This document shows positions 1 to 8,754 of a DNA stretch of 64,000 nucleotides, piece after piece; the stretch's first letter is position 1, and the number at the start of each line of letters is the position of its first letter. The notes under the pieces were generated by a model. The model worked only from the letters and a program-made list of their open reading frames with translations, made no database searches and had not been told where the DNA came from. The position numbers were made by a program, and so were the translations under genes. The stretch is taken from contig JAPKHC010000005.1 of NCBI GenBank assembly GCA_026647215.1, forward strand, positions 111,591-175,590, written 5' to 3'. This stretch comes from F1-120-MAGs118 sp013360535 (GTDB lineage: Bacteria; Planctomycetota; UBA1135; GCA-002686595).

Positions 1-1
1 C

Positions 2-1408
2 GTGGCCACGCTGGTCGCGACGATCGCCATCGGCGCGCTCAGCGTGTGCCTGCTCGAGCTCGACTCGACGCGCCTGCGGCAGCAGGTGGCGAGCATCGAC
101 AACAAGCGCGCCTTCAACCTGGCGGAGGCAGGGCTCGCGGAGGCCTATTTCTCCGTGAAATCGGGCTTCTCCGGGAACATCGGCACACAGGCGGATCCGG
201 CCAAGTACGGCGACGGGCTGTTCTGGGTCGAGGCGACCGAGCTCGGCGAGAACGTGATCGGCATGGAGAGCACCGGCATGTCGGGCTCGGGCCGCGCGAC
301 CCTGTCGCTGGTCGTCAAGCGCCAGTCGCAGAGCCTCGCCTCGATGGGCGTGATGAGCTCCCAGGACATCACCGTCGGCGCGCGCGCGCTCGTCGACGCC
401 TACGACTCCAAGGGCGGAAGCGGCCTGCCGCTGATCGACCCGCTCACGGCGCCGCCCGCGCCGCTGCGCAGCAACGGCAACATCTCGATCGGCGCCGCAG
501 GCATCGTGCGCGGCAACGCCGTGCCCGGCCCCGGCGGCTCGGTCAGCTTCGGGTTGCTCTCGATCGTCACGGGCTCGACCACGCCGGCCTCGAGCCCGGT
601 CTCGATGGTGCCCGTCGAGGTTCCGTCGTTCACCAAGTCCGCAGACATCGAGCTGTCGGGCAGTGCCAAGCACGTGATCGACTCGCCGGAAGCGCAGGTG
701 GACCGCATCGTCGTCGGCACGGGCACGACGCTCACGCTGCGCGGTCCCACGCGGGTCGTCGTCGACCAGCTCACGGTGCAGGGCGGCGGAGGGTTCGAGA
801 TCGACACGACCGGCGGCAAGGTCGAGCTGTACGTCACCGACTGGCTCAACCTGGCGAGCACCGCGAAGCTCGGGTTTCCTGCGCAGGACACCGCCGGTTT
901 CAAGCTGATCGCGACGGCCACGGGCTCGCGCGATCGCGACGGGGACGGCACGGCAGATCCGGCAGTCCGGTTCCAGGCCAACGGGCCGTTCTTCGGGTCG
1001 CTCTACGCACCGAACGCGCGCCTCGCGCTGCAGCCGGCCTGCGAGATCTACGGTTCTGTGGCGGCGCAACGTCTCGTGATCGCCGACGGAGCGAAGGTGC
1101 ACTTCGACGCGGCGCTGCTGACGGCCGACACCGCGGCGACGACGCTCGTGACGCCCCTTTCCTGGCGCGTGGTCGACATTCCCGTGCAGGTGGCGCGCGA
1201 CCTGAGCGAGGACCCGTTCGACGTGCTCGCGGTCGACGAGGCCACGCTGTCGAAGCCTTCCGAGTCGCGCGTCGACTCCGATGTCGAGCTCAGCATCAAG
1301 TACCTCGACCTGTCGCTCAGCTTCCAGTCCTACGTCGGGCCCGAGTCGGCCTTCGACTGGTCGAACGTGTCGAGCGTGATCGGGATCTTCCGCCAGCCGT
1401 TGCCATGA
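2..1408 (+). CDS. PilX-like pilus-associated protein, 5' end cut by the window
   Basis: The reading frame is open from the window edge, so the true start is probably upstream; the GTG at position 2 is only the first possible codon. Residues 1-20 are hydrophobic and are followed by NLAEAGLAEAYFSV, which is how the N-terminal helix of PilX-type minor pilins continues into the periplasm (the conserved Glu-Ala-Gly stretch). The rest, rich in Gly, Ser and Thr with phrases such as GNISIGAAGIVRGN and FFGSLYAPNARL, looks like a right-handed beta-helix or bactofilin-like fold, as in large PilX-like proteins that end in a DUF7305-type domain. It overlaps the next gene by ATGA, so the two are co-translated. 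The pilus link is supported by the pilus locus at 31-40 kb but remains an inference from the N-terminus. Confidence 0.75.
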   Translation: MATLVATIAIGALSVCLLELDSTRLRQQVASIDNKRAFNLAEAGLAEAYFSVKSGFSGNIGTQADPAKYGDGLFWVEATELGENVIGMESTGMSGSGRATLSLVVKRQSQSLASMGVMSSQDITVGARALVDAYDSKGGSGLPLIDPLTAPPAPLRSNGNISIGAAGIVRGNAVPGPGGSVSFGLLSIVTGSTTPASSPVSMVPVEVPSFTKSADIELSGSAKHVIDSPEAQVDRIVVGTGTTLTLRGPTRVVVDQLTVQGGGGFEIDTTGGKVELYVTDWLNLASTAKLGFPAQDTAGFKLIATATGSRDRDGDGTADPAVRFQANGPFFGSLYAPNARLALQPACEIYGSVAAQRLVIADGAKVHFDAALLTADTAATTLVTPLSWRVVDIPVQVARDLSEDPFDVLAVDEATLSKPSESRVDSDVELSIKYLDLSLSFQSYVGPESAFDWSNVSSVIGIFRQPLP

Positions 1409-2631
1409 GCCGCTGGACTCGAGTCCTTCTCCTGCTTGCGCTCGCGGGCCCATCGCGCGCGCAGCACGCGGGACAACCCCTGCGCGACGAGCTCGCACGC
1501 TGCACTCCGCAGACGGCGGCCAAGGTCGTCGAGCGCCTGCGTGCGGCGAAGTCCGAGGGCACGCAGGCATGCCTCGACCTGCTCCTGCGCAGCAAGGGCA
1601 ACACGAGCGTCACCGTCTCGGAAACCGCGCTGGAAGTGCTGCGAACGAGCATGCCTGCGGTGCGGAGCGAGCTCACCACGCTCGCGAGCGCACGCCCCAC
1701 GCGCGAGAACGCGCGCAGTGCGCTCACCGTGCTCGCCGCGCTCGGGGAACTGAAGGACCTGACCCTGGCGCTCGAGCTTGCGGGCAACGCGCCGCCGGCG
1801 CCGCCGGCCGAAGTGGGCGACGAGCTCGACGACCTCGGCCTGCGAGCCTGCGCGACGGAGATCTTCCGGCGTCATGCGGAGCCCGCCGACGCGCTGCGCT
1901 CCGCGATCGAACGCGCGCCAGCCGAGCGGCGGGAGTTGCTCGTCGCCGCGTTGGGCGCGAGCCACACGTATTCAGCGGTCACGCTGCTCGGCACCTGGCT
2001 GCTGCGCGAGCGGGGCCCGCGGACCGCGCTGGTGCGCGCGCTCGGCCAGAGCGTGCGTGCGTTGCCGGCGCCGTTCGACGAGCGCGCCTGCGCGGGCCTG
2101 CGCGAGTCGCTCGAGCACGCCGATGCTCCGGAGTTCCGCGAGGCGGTGCTGTGCGTCGGATGGATGGAAGACGCCGGCGCCGTGGGTTCGCTCGTGCCGC
2201 TGTTGCGCTCGCCGCACGCGGGCGTGAGGGAGGACGCGTTGTGGTCGCTGCGCCGCATCACGGGCGCGCGCATCGGAGCGGACGTTCCGCGTTGGCAACG
2301 TTTCGTCGCGGACGAACGCGACTGGCGGGCGACGCAGCTTCCCGACTTGCTCGACGAACTAGGAGGCGCGGACGCCCGCGCCTCCGGAGCGGCGCTCAAC
2401 GAGCTCGTGCGCCACCGTTTCCCGCGCCATGAGATCGCCGCGGCCGTCGGCGCACGCCTCCGCGCACTCGAAGGCGCCCAGTTCGTCTCCGCCTGCGGCC
2501 TGCTCGGCCAGCTCGGCTCCCGCGCGGCCCTCGAGCCGCTCGCGCGCGCTGCGCAGGAACGCCGGCCTGCCGCCGAGCAACGCGCGCTCGCCGATGCACG
2601 CAAGCGCCTCCTGGGTCAGGGCCAGCGTTGA
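1405..2631 (+). CDS. Secreted HEAT-repeat protein
   Basis: 408 residues. The start is the ATG inside the ATGA overlap with the PilX-like gene. A short Sec signal (RVLLLLALAGPSRAQ, cleavage after Ala-Gln about residue 21) precedes a helical protein with HEAT-type units, for example GAVGSLVPLLRSPHAGVREDALWSLRRI around residues 255-285. HEAT repeats serve as protein-protein scaffolds; no enzymatic motif is seen. Tight coupling with the upstream pilus protein suggests an accessory role in the same envelope assembly, which is an inference. The frame is open far upstream of the ATG, but that part is the antisense-like shadow of the first gene and is Arg-rich, so it was not included. Confidence 0.72.
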   Translation: MSRWTRVLLLLALAGPSRAQHAGQPLRDELARCTPQTAAKVVERLRAAKSEGTQACLDLLLRSKGNTSVTVSETALEVLRTSMPAVRSELTTLASARPTRENARSALTVLAALGELKDLTLALELAGNAPPAPPAEVGDELDDLGLRACATEIFRRHAEPADALRSAIERAPAERRELLVAALGASHTYSAVTLLGTWLLRERGPRTALVRALGQSVRALPAPFDERACAGLRESLEHADAPEFREAVLCVGWMEDAGAVGSLVPLLRSPHAGVREDALWSLRRITGARIGADVPRWQRFVADERDWRATQLPDLLDELGGADARASGAALNELVRHRFPRHEIAAAVGARLRALEGAQFVSACGLLGQLGSRAALEPLARAAQERRPAAEQRALADARKRLLGQGQR

Positions 2632-2724
2632 TGCGCACCCGCGCGCGGTCCCCGAACTGAAACAACCCAGCTCCCCGCCCCGCCCCCTCTCAAGGGCGCT
2701 CCGTTCGCGGCCGATCCGCGGGAC

Positions 2725-3192
2725 GTGACGACGCCGCCCACCCCGATCCGCCATCGCCGCCGCATCCGTCTCGTGCGGCCGCGGCTGCAGCTGCGCCTGA
2801 TGGGCGCGTTCCTCGGCGTCGCGCTGCTCGCGCTCACGCTGCAGTACCTCGTGTTCCAGCGGGTGCTGGTCGAGGCCGCGGCGGAACTGCCCCACGACGG
2901 CGCAGCGCTGCTGGTGCAGACCAACGGGCGCCTCGCGCTGGTGTTCGGCGTCACCGTGCTGTTGCTCCTCCCGGCGACGTTCGCGGTCGGCCTGCTCGTG
3001 ACCCATCGCCTCGTCGGGCCGATCTACCGCTTCGAGAAGTACCTCGCGCAGGTGATCGCGGGCGAGACGCGCGAGCCGTGCCGCATCCGCAAGGGCGACG
3101 AGCTCGTCGAGCTGTGCGAGCTCATCAACCGCGCCACGGAGCCTGTCCGGCAGCCATCAGCTTCCACCGACGAGCGCGAGCTCGCGGCCTGA
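2725..3192 (+). CDS. Small two-span membrane protein with HAMP-like tail
   Basis: 155 residues from a GTG start. Two hydrophobic spans (about residues 25-45 and 68-92) flank a short extracytoplasmic loop; the C-terminal part, beginning HRLVGPIYRFEKYLAQV, resembles the HAMP linker of sensor proteins. There is no kinase, cyclase or methyl-accepting domain after it. It sits six bases before the CHASE4-type kinase gene, so it probably belongs to the same transcript and may act as a partner or regulator of that signalling pair. The function is not known; the HAMP resemblance is by eye. Confidence 0.68.
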   Translation: MTTPPTPIRHRRRIRLVRPRLQLRLMGAFLGVALLALTLQYLVFQRVLVEAAAELPHDGAALLVQTNGRLALVFGVTVLLLLPATFAVGLLVTHRLVGPIYRFEKYLAQVIAGETREPCRIRKGDELVELCELINRATEPVRQPSASTDERELAA

Positions 3193-3198
3193 GCGTCG

Positions 3199-5124
3199 AT
3201 GAAGCTGCGCGCGAAGATCACGCTGATCGTCGCCGGTGTGGTCGCGAGCTACGCGCTGCTCGACCACGCCCTGCAACGCTGGATCGTCCAGCCGCGTTTC
3301 GACGAGCTCGAGCGCCGCACGGCCCAGACCGATGCGTCGCGCGTGCGCCGTGCGTTGACCGCGGAACTCTCCGCGCTGGAAGCGCGTTGCTCGGAGTGGG
3401 CCGCGTGGAACGAGACCTGCGCGTTCGTCGCGGGGGCGCGCGACGACTCCGACCCCGAACGCACGCGGCGTGTCGCGGAGTTCCGCGAGCGCAACCTCGG
3501 GCTGGAAGCCTTCCGCCAATCGCGCATCGACCTGCTCTACCTCGTCGACGCCGATGGAAGCGTGCGTTTCGGCCGCGTGCGCGACCTCGAGAGCGGTGCC
3601 GAGCTGCGCCTCGCCGAGCTCGACTTCGACCGACTCACCCCCGGCCACCCGTTCCTGCTGCAGCCCGGTCGCGCGGGCGCGGCGGAGTCGCGGCAGGTCG
3701 GCGGGCTCGTGCTCACCGGTCTCGGGCCGATGTTCGTCGCCTCGCGGCCGCTCGCGTGCGGCGAAGGCGGCTCGGTGATCCTCGGACGCATCCTTTCGCC
3801 GTCGGTGCTCGAGACGCTCGCGGCGCGCACGGAAGTGCCGTTCGAGGTGCTGCGCCTCGATGGCGAGCTGCCTGCGCGCGACGCGGACGTCCTCGACGAG
3901 GCCACGGCGTCGGTCGAGCCCGTCGTCGCCACTCGGGACGAGCACGCACTCGACGCCTGGGTCGCCCTCGACGACCTGCGCGGCCGTCCGGCGCTGCTCG
4001 TGCGTGCCACGCTGCCGCGCTCGATCTCCGCGAGCGGCTCGGATGCGCTGCGTTTCGCGCTCGTCTCGACCATCGCGGCGGGCATGCTGCTCCTGTTCGT
4101 GCTGCTCGCGGTCCTGCGGCGCGCCGTGATCGACCCCATCGCGCGCCTCACCGACCACGCGCTCGAGATCGGTCGCACGGACGACTACGGCCGCAAGGTC
4201 GCGCTCGAGCGCGACGACGAGCTCGGAGTCCTCTCGCGCGAGCTCGAGAGCATGATGGGCAAGCTCGAGACCTCGCGAGCGCAGCTGGTCGACACCGCAC
4301 GCGCCGCCGGCATGAGCGAGATCGCCACGGGCATCCTGCACAACGTCGGCAACGTCCTGAACAGCGTCAGCGTGTCGTCCGGTCAGATCGCGCATCGGCT
4401 CAAGGAATCGCGCCTGCCGAAGCTGCTCAAGCTGGCGGAGCTCGTCCGCGACAAGGGCGAGAACCTCGGCGCGTTCATCGCGAACGACCCCAAGGGCAAG
4501 CACGTCGCGCCGTTCCTGCTCGACGTCAGCGAGGCGCTGCGGCAGGAGCGTGAGGAGCTCGAGGAAGAATCGCGTGCGCTGCAGGAAGGTGTCGAGCACA
4601 TCGCCAAGCTCGTGCAGTCGCAGCAGGAACTCGCGGGCCACAAGGAGCTGCTCGAGCCTGTCGAGCTCGGGCCGCAGGTCGCGCTGGCGTGGAGCCTCGT
4701 CTCGCGCGGGCTCGGCCCCGGTCTCGCTCCGCAGTTCGAGGACTCGATTCCCGACCTCGGCCGCGTGCTCGTCGACCGCCATCGCCTCGTGCAGGTGCTC
4801 GTCAACCTGCTCAAGAACGCCTGCGAGTCCGTGCGCGACGCCGGACGCCGGCCGGGCCGGATCACGGTCGGCGTCGAGCGCTCCGGCGAGCGCCTCTCGA
4901 TCACGGTGAGCGACGACGGACTGGGCTTCGACGAGGCGACCGGTGCGCAGCTCTTCCGCCACGGCTTCACCACCAAACCCGGAGGCCACGGCTTCGGGCT
5001 CCATTCGTGCGCCAACGCCGCCACCGAGATGGGTGGCAGCTTGAGCGCCCGCAGCGACGGTCCCGGTCGCGGCGCCACGTTCGTGCTCGAGATCCACGCG
5101 CCCGCGCGCCGCGCTGCCGCGTAG
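3199..5124 (+). CDS. Sensor histidine kinase with CHASE4-type periplasmic domain
   Basis: 641 residues. Membrane span 1 is at residues 5-28 and span 2 at about 287-310, enclosing a periplasmic region of the CHASE4 type (the WAAWNETCAFV stretch is typical). A HAMP linker follows (RAVIDPIARLTDHALEI). The phospho-acceptor is likely His381 in GILHNVGNVLN, a form of the H-box seen in one class of kinases, then a HATPase domain with N-box NLLKNACESV, G1-box DDGLGFD and a glycine-rich GGHGFGLHS lid. It lies just upstream of a receiver/ATPase hybrid (gap eight bases), its probable partner. The signal sensed cannot be read from the sequence. Confidence 0.9.
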   Translation: MKLRAKITLIVAGVVASYALLDHALQRWIVQPRFDELERRTAQTDASRVRRALTAELSALEARCSEWAAWNETCAFVAGARDDSDPERTRRVAEFRERNLGLEAFRQSRIDLLYLVDADGSVRFGRVRDLESGAELRLAELDFDRLTPGHPFLLQPGRAGAAESRQVGGLVLTGLGPMFVASRPLACGEGGSVILGRILSPSVLETLAARTEVPFEVLRLDGELPARDADVLDEATASVEPVVATRDEHALDAWVALDDLRGRPALLVRATLPRSISASGSDALRFALVSTIAAGMLLLFVLLAVLRRAVIDPIARLTDHALEIGRTDDYGRKVALERDDELGVLSRELESMMGKLETSRAQLVDTARAAGMSEIATGILHNVGNVLNSVSVSSGQIAHRLKESRLPKLLKLAELVRDKGENLGAFIANDPKGKHVAPFLLDVSEALRQEREELEEESRALQEGVEHIAKLVQSQQELAGHKELLEPVELGPQVALAWSLVSRGLGPGLAPQFEDSIPDLGRVLVDRHRLVQVLVNLLKNACESVRDAGRRPGRITVGVERSGERLSITVSDDGLGFDEATGAQLFRHGFTTKPGGHGFGLHSCANAATEMGGSLSARSDGPGRGATFVLEIHAPARRAAA

Positions 5125-5132
5125 AGGACCCC

Positions 5133-6443
5133 ATGACTGCCCACGACAACCGCCGCATCCTGACCGTCGACGACAACGCCGCGATCCACCAGGACTTCCG
5201 CAAGATCCTGCTCGAGGCCTCGAACGTCGCGAGCGCGCCCGTGAGCGACGCGGAGGCGGCGCTGTTCGGGGACGACGCCCCGGCCGCGAAGGTTCCGGCG
5301 AGCGCCGCGACCGCGACGCAGGAAGCGCCCGAATACACGCTCGATTCCGCGCTGCAAGGGCAGGAGGCGCTCGAGCGCGTGCAGCAGGCGCGCAAGGAAG
5401 GCCGGCCCTACGCGCTCGTGTTCCTCGACGTGCGCATGCCGCCCGGCTGGGACGGCATCGAGACGGCGCAGAAGCTGTGGGAAGCCGATCCCGAGCTGCA
5501 GATCGTGCTTTGCACGGCGTATTCCGACTATTCGTGGCAGGAGACGGTCGCGGCGCTCGGGCGCACCGATCGCCTGCTGATCCTGAAGAAGCCCTTCGAT
5601 CGCGTCGAGGTGTGCCAGCTCGCGGCGGCGTTGACGGAGAAGTGGAACCTCGTGCTGCGCGAGCGCGCGAGCCTGCAGGCCGCGATCCGCTCCGAGAAGG
5701 AGGCGCGCGCCTACGCGGCCTCGCTCGAGACGATGAACCACGCGCTCGGCTCGAGCTGGGCCACCGCGGAGAACGAGCTCAAGCGGCGCGGCGACTACAT
5801 GATGCGCGTCGCTTCCGAGGTGCTCGCCCCGGCGCAGCTCGTGCTCGTCGAGCGCATCGCCTCGGCGCCGGCGGGCCCGCAGGCCGATCGACTGGTCGAT
5901 CCGGCCATCGCGATCGTCTCGGCGATCACGCACGTGCTCGACCTCGCCGCGCTGGACGTCGGCGCGGCCAAGGCCTCGAACGGGCTCACGCGTCCGATCG
6001 AGCTCGCCCGTCAGGTCGTGAAGGCCGAGGCCGAGCTCGCACGCCAGCGCAACGTCAAGCTCGAGCTCAGCTGCGCCCCCACGGTGCCGCTCGAGCTCGT
6101 CACCGACGCCGCGCGGGTCACGCGCATCCTCACCGAGCTCGTCGACAACGCGCTGCGGCACACCAGCGACGGCACGGTCGAGCTCGCGCTCGACGTGCAG
6201 CCCGCTCCCGGCGACGACGGCCAGCTCCTGCGCTGCCAGGTGCGCGACACTGGACGCGGCCTGTCGAACGAGGCGCGCGCGCGCCTGTTCGAGCCGTTCA
6301 ACTCCCCCGACGGCACGCGCAGCGGCTTGGGCCTCGCGGCCTCCAAGCGCTCCGCGCACCTGATCGGCGGCGACCTGCACCTCGAGCCCTCGGAGTCCGT
6401 CGGCGCGAGCTTCTCGCTCGTGCTTCCGCTGCGCGAGGCTTGA
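5133..6443 (+). CDS. Hybrid response regulator: receiver plus HATPase domain
   Basis: 436 residues from the ATG after the kinase stop; the AGAGGA upstream serves as ribosome site. The receiver (ILTVDDNAAIH, phosphorylated Asp about residue 99 in FLDVRMPP, conserved Lys in LILKKPFD) contains an Ala/Pro-rich insert of roughly 40 residues between its first helix and second strand; I know this insert from other members of this regulator family, so it is not damage. A coiled region and a HisKA-like segment without an obvious His follow, then a HATPase domain (LVDNALRHTSDG, DTGRGLS, SGLGLAASK). The absence of a clear H-box suggests it may not autophosphorylate. It probably receives phosphate from the adjacent kinase. 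Confidence 0.88.
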   Translation: MTAHDNRRILTVDDNAAIHQDFRKILLEASNVASAPVSDAEAALFGDDAPAAKVPASAATATQEAPEYTLDSALQGQEALERVQQARKEGRPYALVFLDVRMPPGWDGIETAQKLWEADPELQIVLCTAYSDYSWQETVAALGRTDRLLILKKPFDRVEVCQLAAALTEKWNLVLRERASLQAAIRSEKEARAYAASLETMNHALGSSWATAENELKRRGDYMMRVASEVLAPAQLVLVERIASAPAGPQADRLVDPAIAIVSAITHVLDLAALDVGAAKASNGLTRPIELARQVVKAEAELARQRNVKLELSCAPTVPLELVTDAARVTRILTELVDNALRHTSDGTVELALDVQPAPGDDGQLLRCQVRDTGRGLSNEARARLFEPFNSPDGTRSGLGLAASKRSAHLIGGDLHLEPSESVGASFSLVLPLREA

Positions 6444-6459
6444 TCGACCGGCTGCGTTC

Positions 6460-8568
6460 TCAGGCCGCGCGGGTGCGGCGCTCGAACCCGCGCTCGAGCA
6501 ACACGCGCGCCTTGTCCGCCGGGACCGGCGGACTGAACAGGTAGCCCTGCACCTCGTCACACTGCATCACGCGCAGGAACGAGAGCTGCGATTCGGTCTC
6601 CACGCCCTCGGCGACGACGCCGAGCTTCAGGCTGCGCGCCATCAGCAGGATCGACGTCACGATCGCCGCGTCGTCGGGATTCGAGGTCGACTCGCGGATG
6701 AAGCTCTGGTCGATCTTGAGCGCGTCGATCGGGAAGCGCTTGAGGTAGGCGAGCGATGAGTAGCCCGTGCCGAAGTCGTCGATCGACAGGTGGATCCCGG
6801 CGCCCTTGATGCGCGCGAGCGTCTCGACGACCGAGCCAGGGTCGTGCATCACGGTGCTCTCGGTGAGCTCGAGCTCGAGCCACTTCGGATCGAGGCCGCT
6901 GGAGTCGAGCGCGTCCTTGATCGTGGCCTGCAGCGTCGAATGCGCGAACTGCACGCTCGACAGGTTGACCGCCATGCGCACGGGCGTCAGGCCCGCCTCC
7001 TGCCACTGCCGGTTCTGGCGCGCCGCCTCGCGCAGCACCCAGTCGCCGATCGGCACGATCAGGCCCGATTCCTCGGCGAGCGGGATGAACTGGGCGGGCG
7101 AGATGAAGCCGAGCTCGGGGTGCTTCCAGCGCAGCAGCGCCTCGAAGCCGACGATCTTCTCGCTGCGCACCTCGACGCGCGGCTGGTAGTAGACCTGCAG
7201 CTCGTTGCGTTCGAGCGCGCGACGCAGGCTGGTCTCGAGCGTCAGGCGCTCGAACGCCTTCGCGTCGAGCGCGGCCGAGTAGAACTTCAACGAGCCGTGG
7301 CCTTCCTGGCGCGCGGAGTACGAAGCCGTCTCGGCGCGGCGGACGAGCTCCTCCGCGGAGTGGTGGTCGGTCGGGAAGCCGGCGATTCCGATGGACGCGG
7401 GCACGCACAGCTCGCGCCCGGAGATCTCGAAGGGCTGCGACAGCAGCTCGAGGATGCGCGCGGCGACCTTGGCCGCGTCGTGGATGCGCGGCAGGTCCGG
7501 CAGGAGCATCGTGAAGTGGTCACCGGCCCAGCGCGCGATCACGGCGCCACCGCGCCCGCCCTTGCGGCGCGCGATCGAATCGGACTCGCGGATGCCTTCG
7601 CGCACGCGCGTCGCGACCGTCGCGAGCAGGTGCTCGGCGGCGTCGCTCGACAGGTTGCCCGCCGTCAGCGAGCGCACTCGGTGGACGTCGAGGTAGAGCA
7701 CCGCGACATGCTGGCCCGTGCGCCCCGCCTGCCGCACGGCGACCTCGACATCGTGCAGGAAGCGCGAGGAATCGAGCATGCGGCCGCCCGCGTCGCGCAG
7801 GCACGCCTCCTCGACGCCGTTGGCGCCCAGGCTCTCCGCCATCGCGGTCACGCGCAGGCAACGCCCCGACGGATCGAGGTCGGCGCGGCCGACGTGGCGC
7901 GCGCGGAACGGCATGCCGCTCTCGTCGATCAGCGTGTGCTCGAAAGGCGGCGCCTCGCGGCCGCGCTCGTAGGAATCGATCCACTCCGTCAGGCTCGCGC
8001 GGCAGTCGCTGGGAAAGAGCGTGATCCACGTCTCGAGCGGCCAACCGTCGCTGCGCGGCTCGACACCGAGCATTTCCGCCGCCGAGTCCGTGCAACGCAC
8101 CCAGCGCGCCTGCGCGTCGAGTTCCCAGAAGCCGACGTGCACCCGCGTCTGCAGGAGCTGCAGCCGCGCGAGATGGGATTCCGCGTCGCGGAAGCGCTCG
8201 CGACCCAGGTGCAGCGCGCGCAGCTGCGCCTCGACGAGCGCCGGTGTCGTGTCGCGCGCGAGCACGCCGTGGGCGCCCGCCGCCGTCGCCGCCTCCGCCG
8301 CCTGTCGGTCGTTGCTCTCGATCGTCGCGAGGAAACCCGATCGACGCAGCATCGTGCGCTCGGCGAGCGACGCCTCGCGCGTCCCGAAGCGCGGCCCCGC
8401 GGGACCGCAGGGCACGATCGCGAGGCCGAGCTCACCCGCGCTCGCCGGCAAGGTCGTGATCTCGGTCACGCTCCACCCCCACTCCACCAGCGCCGAACGG
8501 AGTGCGGCGTTGGACGGGAAGGCTCCTGCGCAGAGCGAGACTCGCGCCGGCTGACTGGATTGCGACAT
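6460..8568 (-). CDS. c-di-GMP phosphodiesterase, degenerate GGDEF plus EAL
   Basis: 702 residues. The N-terminal 110 residues look like a worn receiver domain with no phosphorylatable Asp motif; a PAS-type domain follows (VGFWELDAQARWVRC). The GGDEF domain (about 265-430) has WAGDHF in place of GGDEF and lacks the usual metal-binding pattern, so cyclase activity is unlikely. The EAL domain (about 440-695) keeps EALLRW, the LTES glutamate, DDFGTGYSS, KIDQSF and EGVE, which are the metal and substrate residues of active phosphodiesterases. It should therefore lower c-di-GMP. It faces the kinase/regulator genes tail to tail with 16 bases between. Start chosen at the ATG where recognisable domain sequence begins. 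Confidence 0.9.
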   Translation of the reverse strand: MSQSSQPARVSLCAGAFPSNAALRSALVEWGWSVTEITTLPASAGELGLAIVPCGPAGPRFGTREASLAERTMLRRSGFLATIESNDRQAAEAATAAGAHGVLARDTTPALVEAQLRALHLGRERFRDAESHLARLQLLQTRVHVGFWELDAQARWVRCTDSAAEMLGVEPRSDGWPLETWITLFPSDCRASLTEWIDSYERGREAPPFEHTLIDESGMPFRARHVGRADLDPSGRCLRVTAMAESLGANGVEEACLRDAGGRMLDSSRFLHDVEVAVRQAGRTGQHVAVLYLDVHRVRSLTAGNLSSDAAEHLLATVATRVREGIRESDSIARRKGGRGGAVIARWAGDHFTMLLPDLPRIHDAAKVAARILELLSQPFEISGRELCVPASIGIAGFPTDHHSAEELVRRAETASYSARQEGHGSLKFYSAALDAKAFERLTLETSLRRALERNELQVYYQPRVEVRSEKIVGFEALLRWKHPELGFISPAQFIPLAEESGLIVPIGDWVLREAARQNRQWQEAGLTPVRMAVNLSSVQFAHSTLQATIKDALDSSGLDPKWLELELTESTVMHDPGSVVETLARIKGAGIHLSIDDFGTGYSSLAYLKRFPIDALKIDQSFIRESTSNPDDAAIVTSILLMARSLKLGVVAEGVETESQLSFLRVMQCDEVQGYLFSPPVPADKARVLLERGFERRTRAA

Positions 8569-8754
8569 CGTGGATTCCGGAGGTGTTGGGCGGGGCCAGC
8601 CCCCTGTTTCGGGCTCTTTTCCCCGCCGTCTGGAGCGCATCGGCCAAATCGGGAAGTTTCTTCCGGGCAAGTCGTGCCTGCCCCACCCCGGAACACACCC
8701 GCTGGCGCTACTCTCGCGTCCGGAATCGACCGTTCCGCGCGGAAGGGGGCGCTC

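Noticed and set aside
6790..8754. In-frame upstream extension of the carboxypeptidase-fold gene
   Set aside because: The extension overlaps the antisense EAL gene and is not protein-like; the ATG at 8755 has a strong ribosome site and starts a signal sequence.
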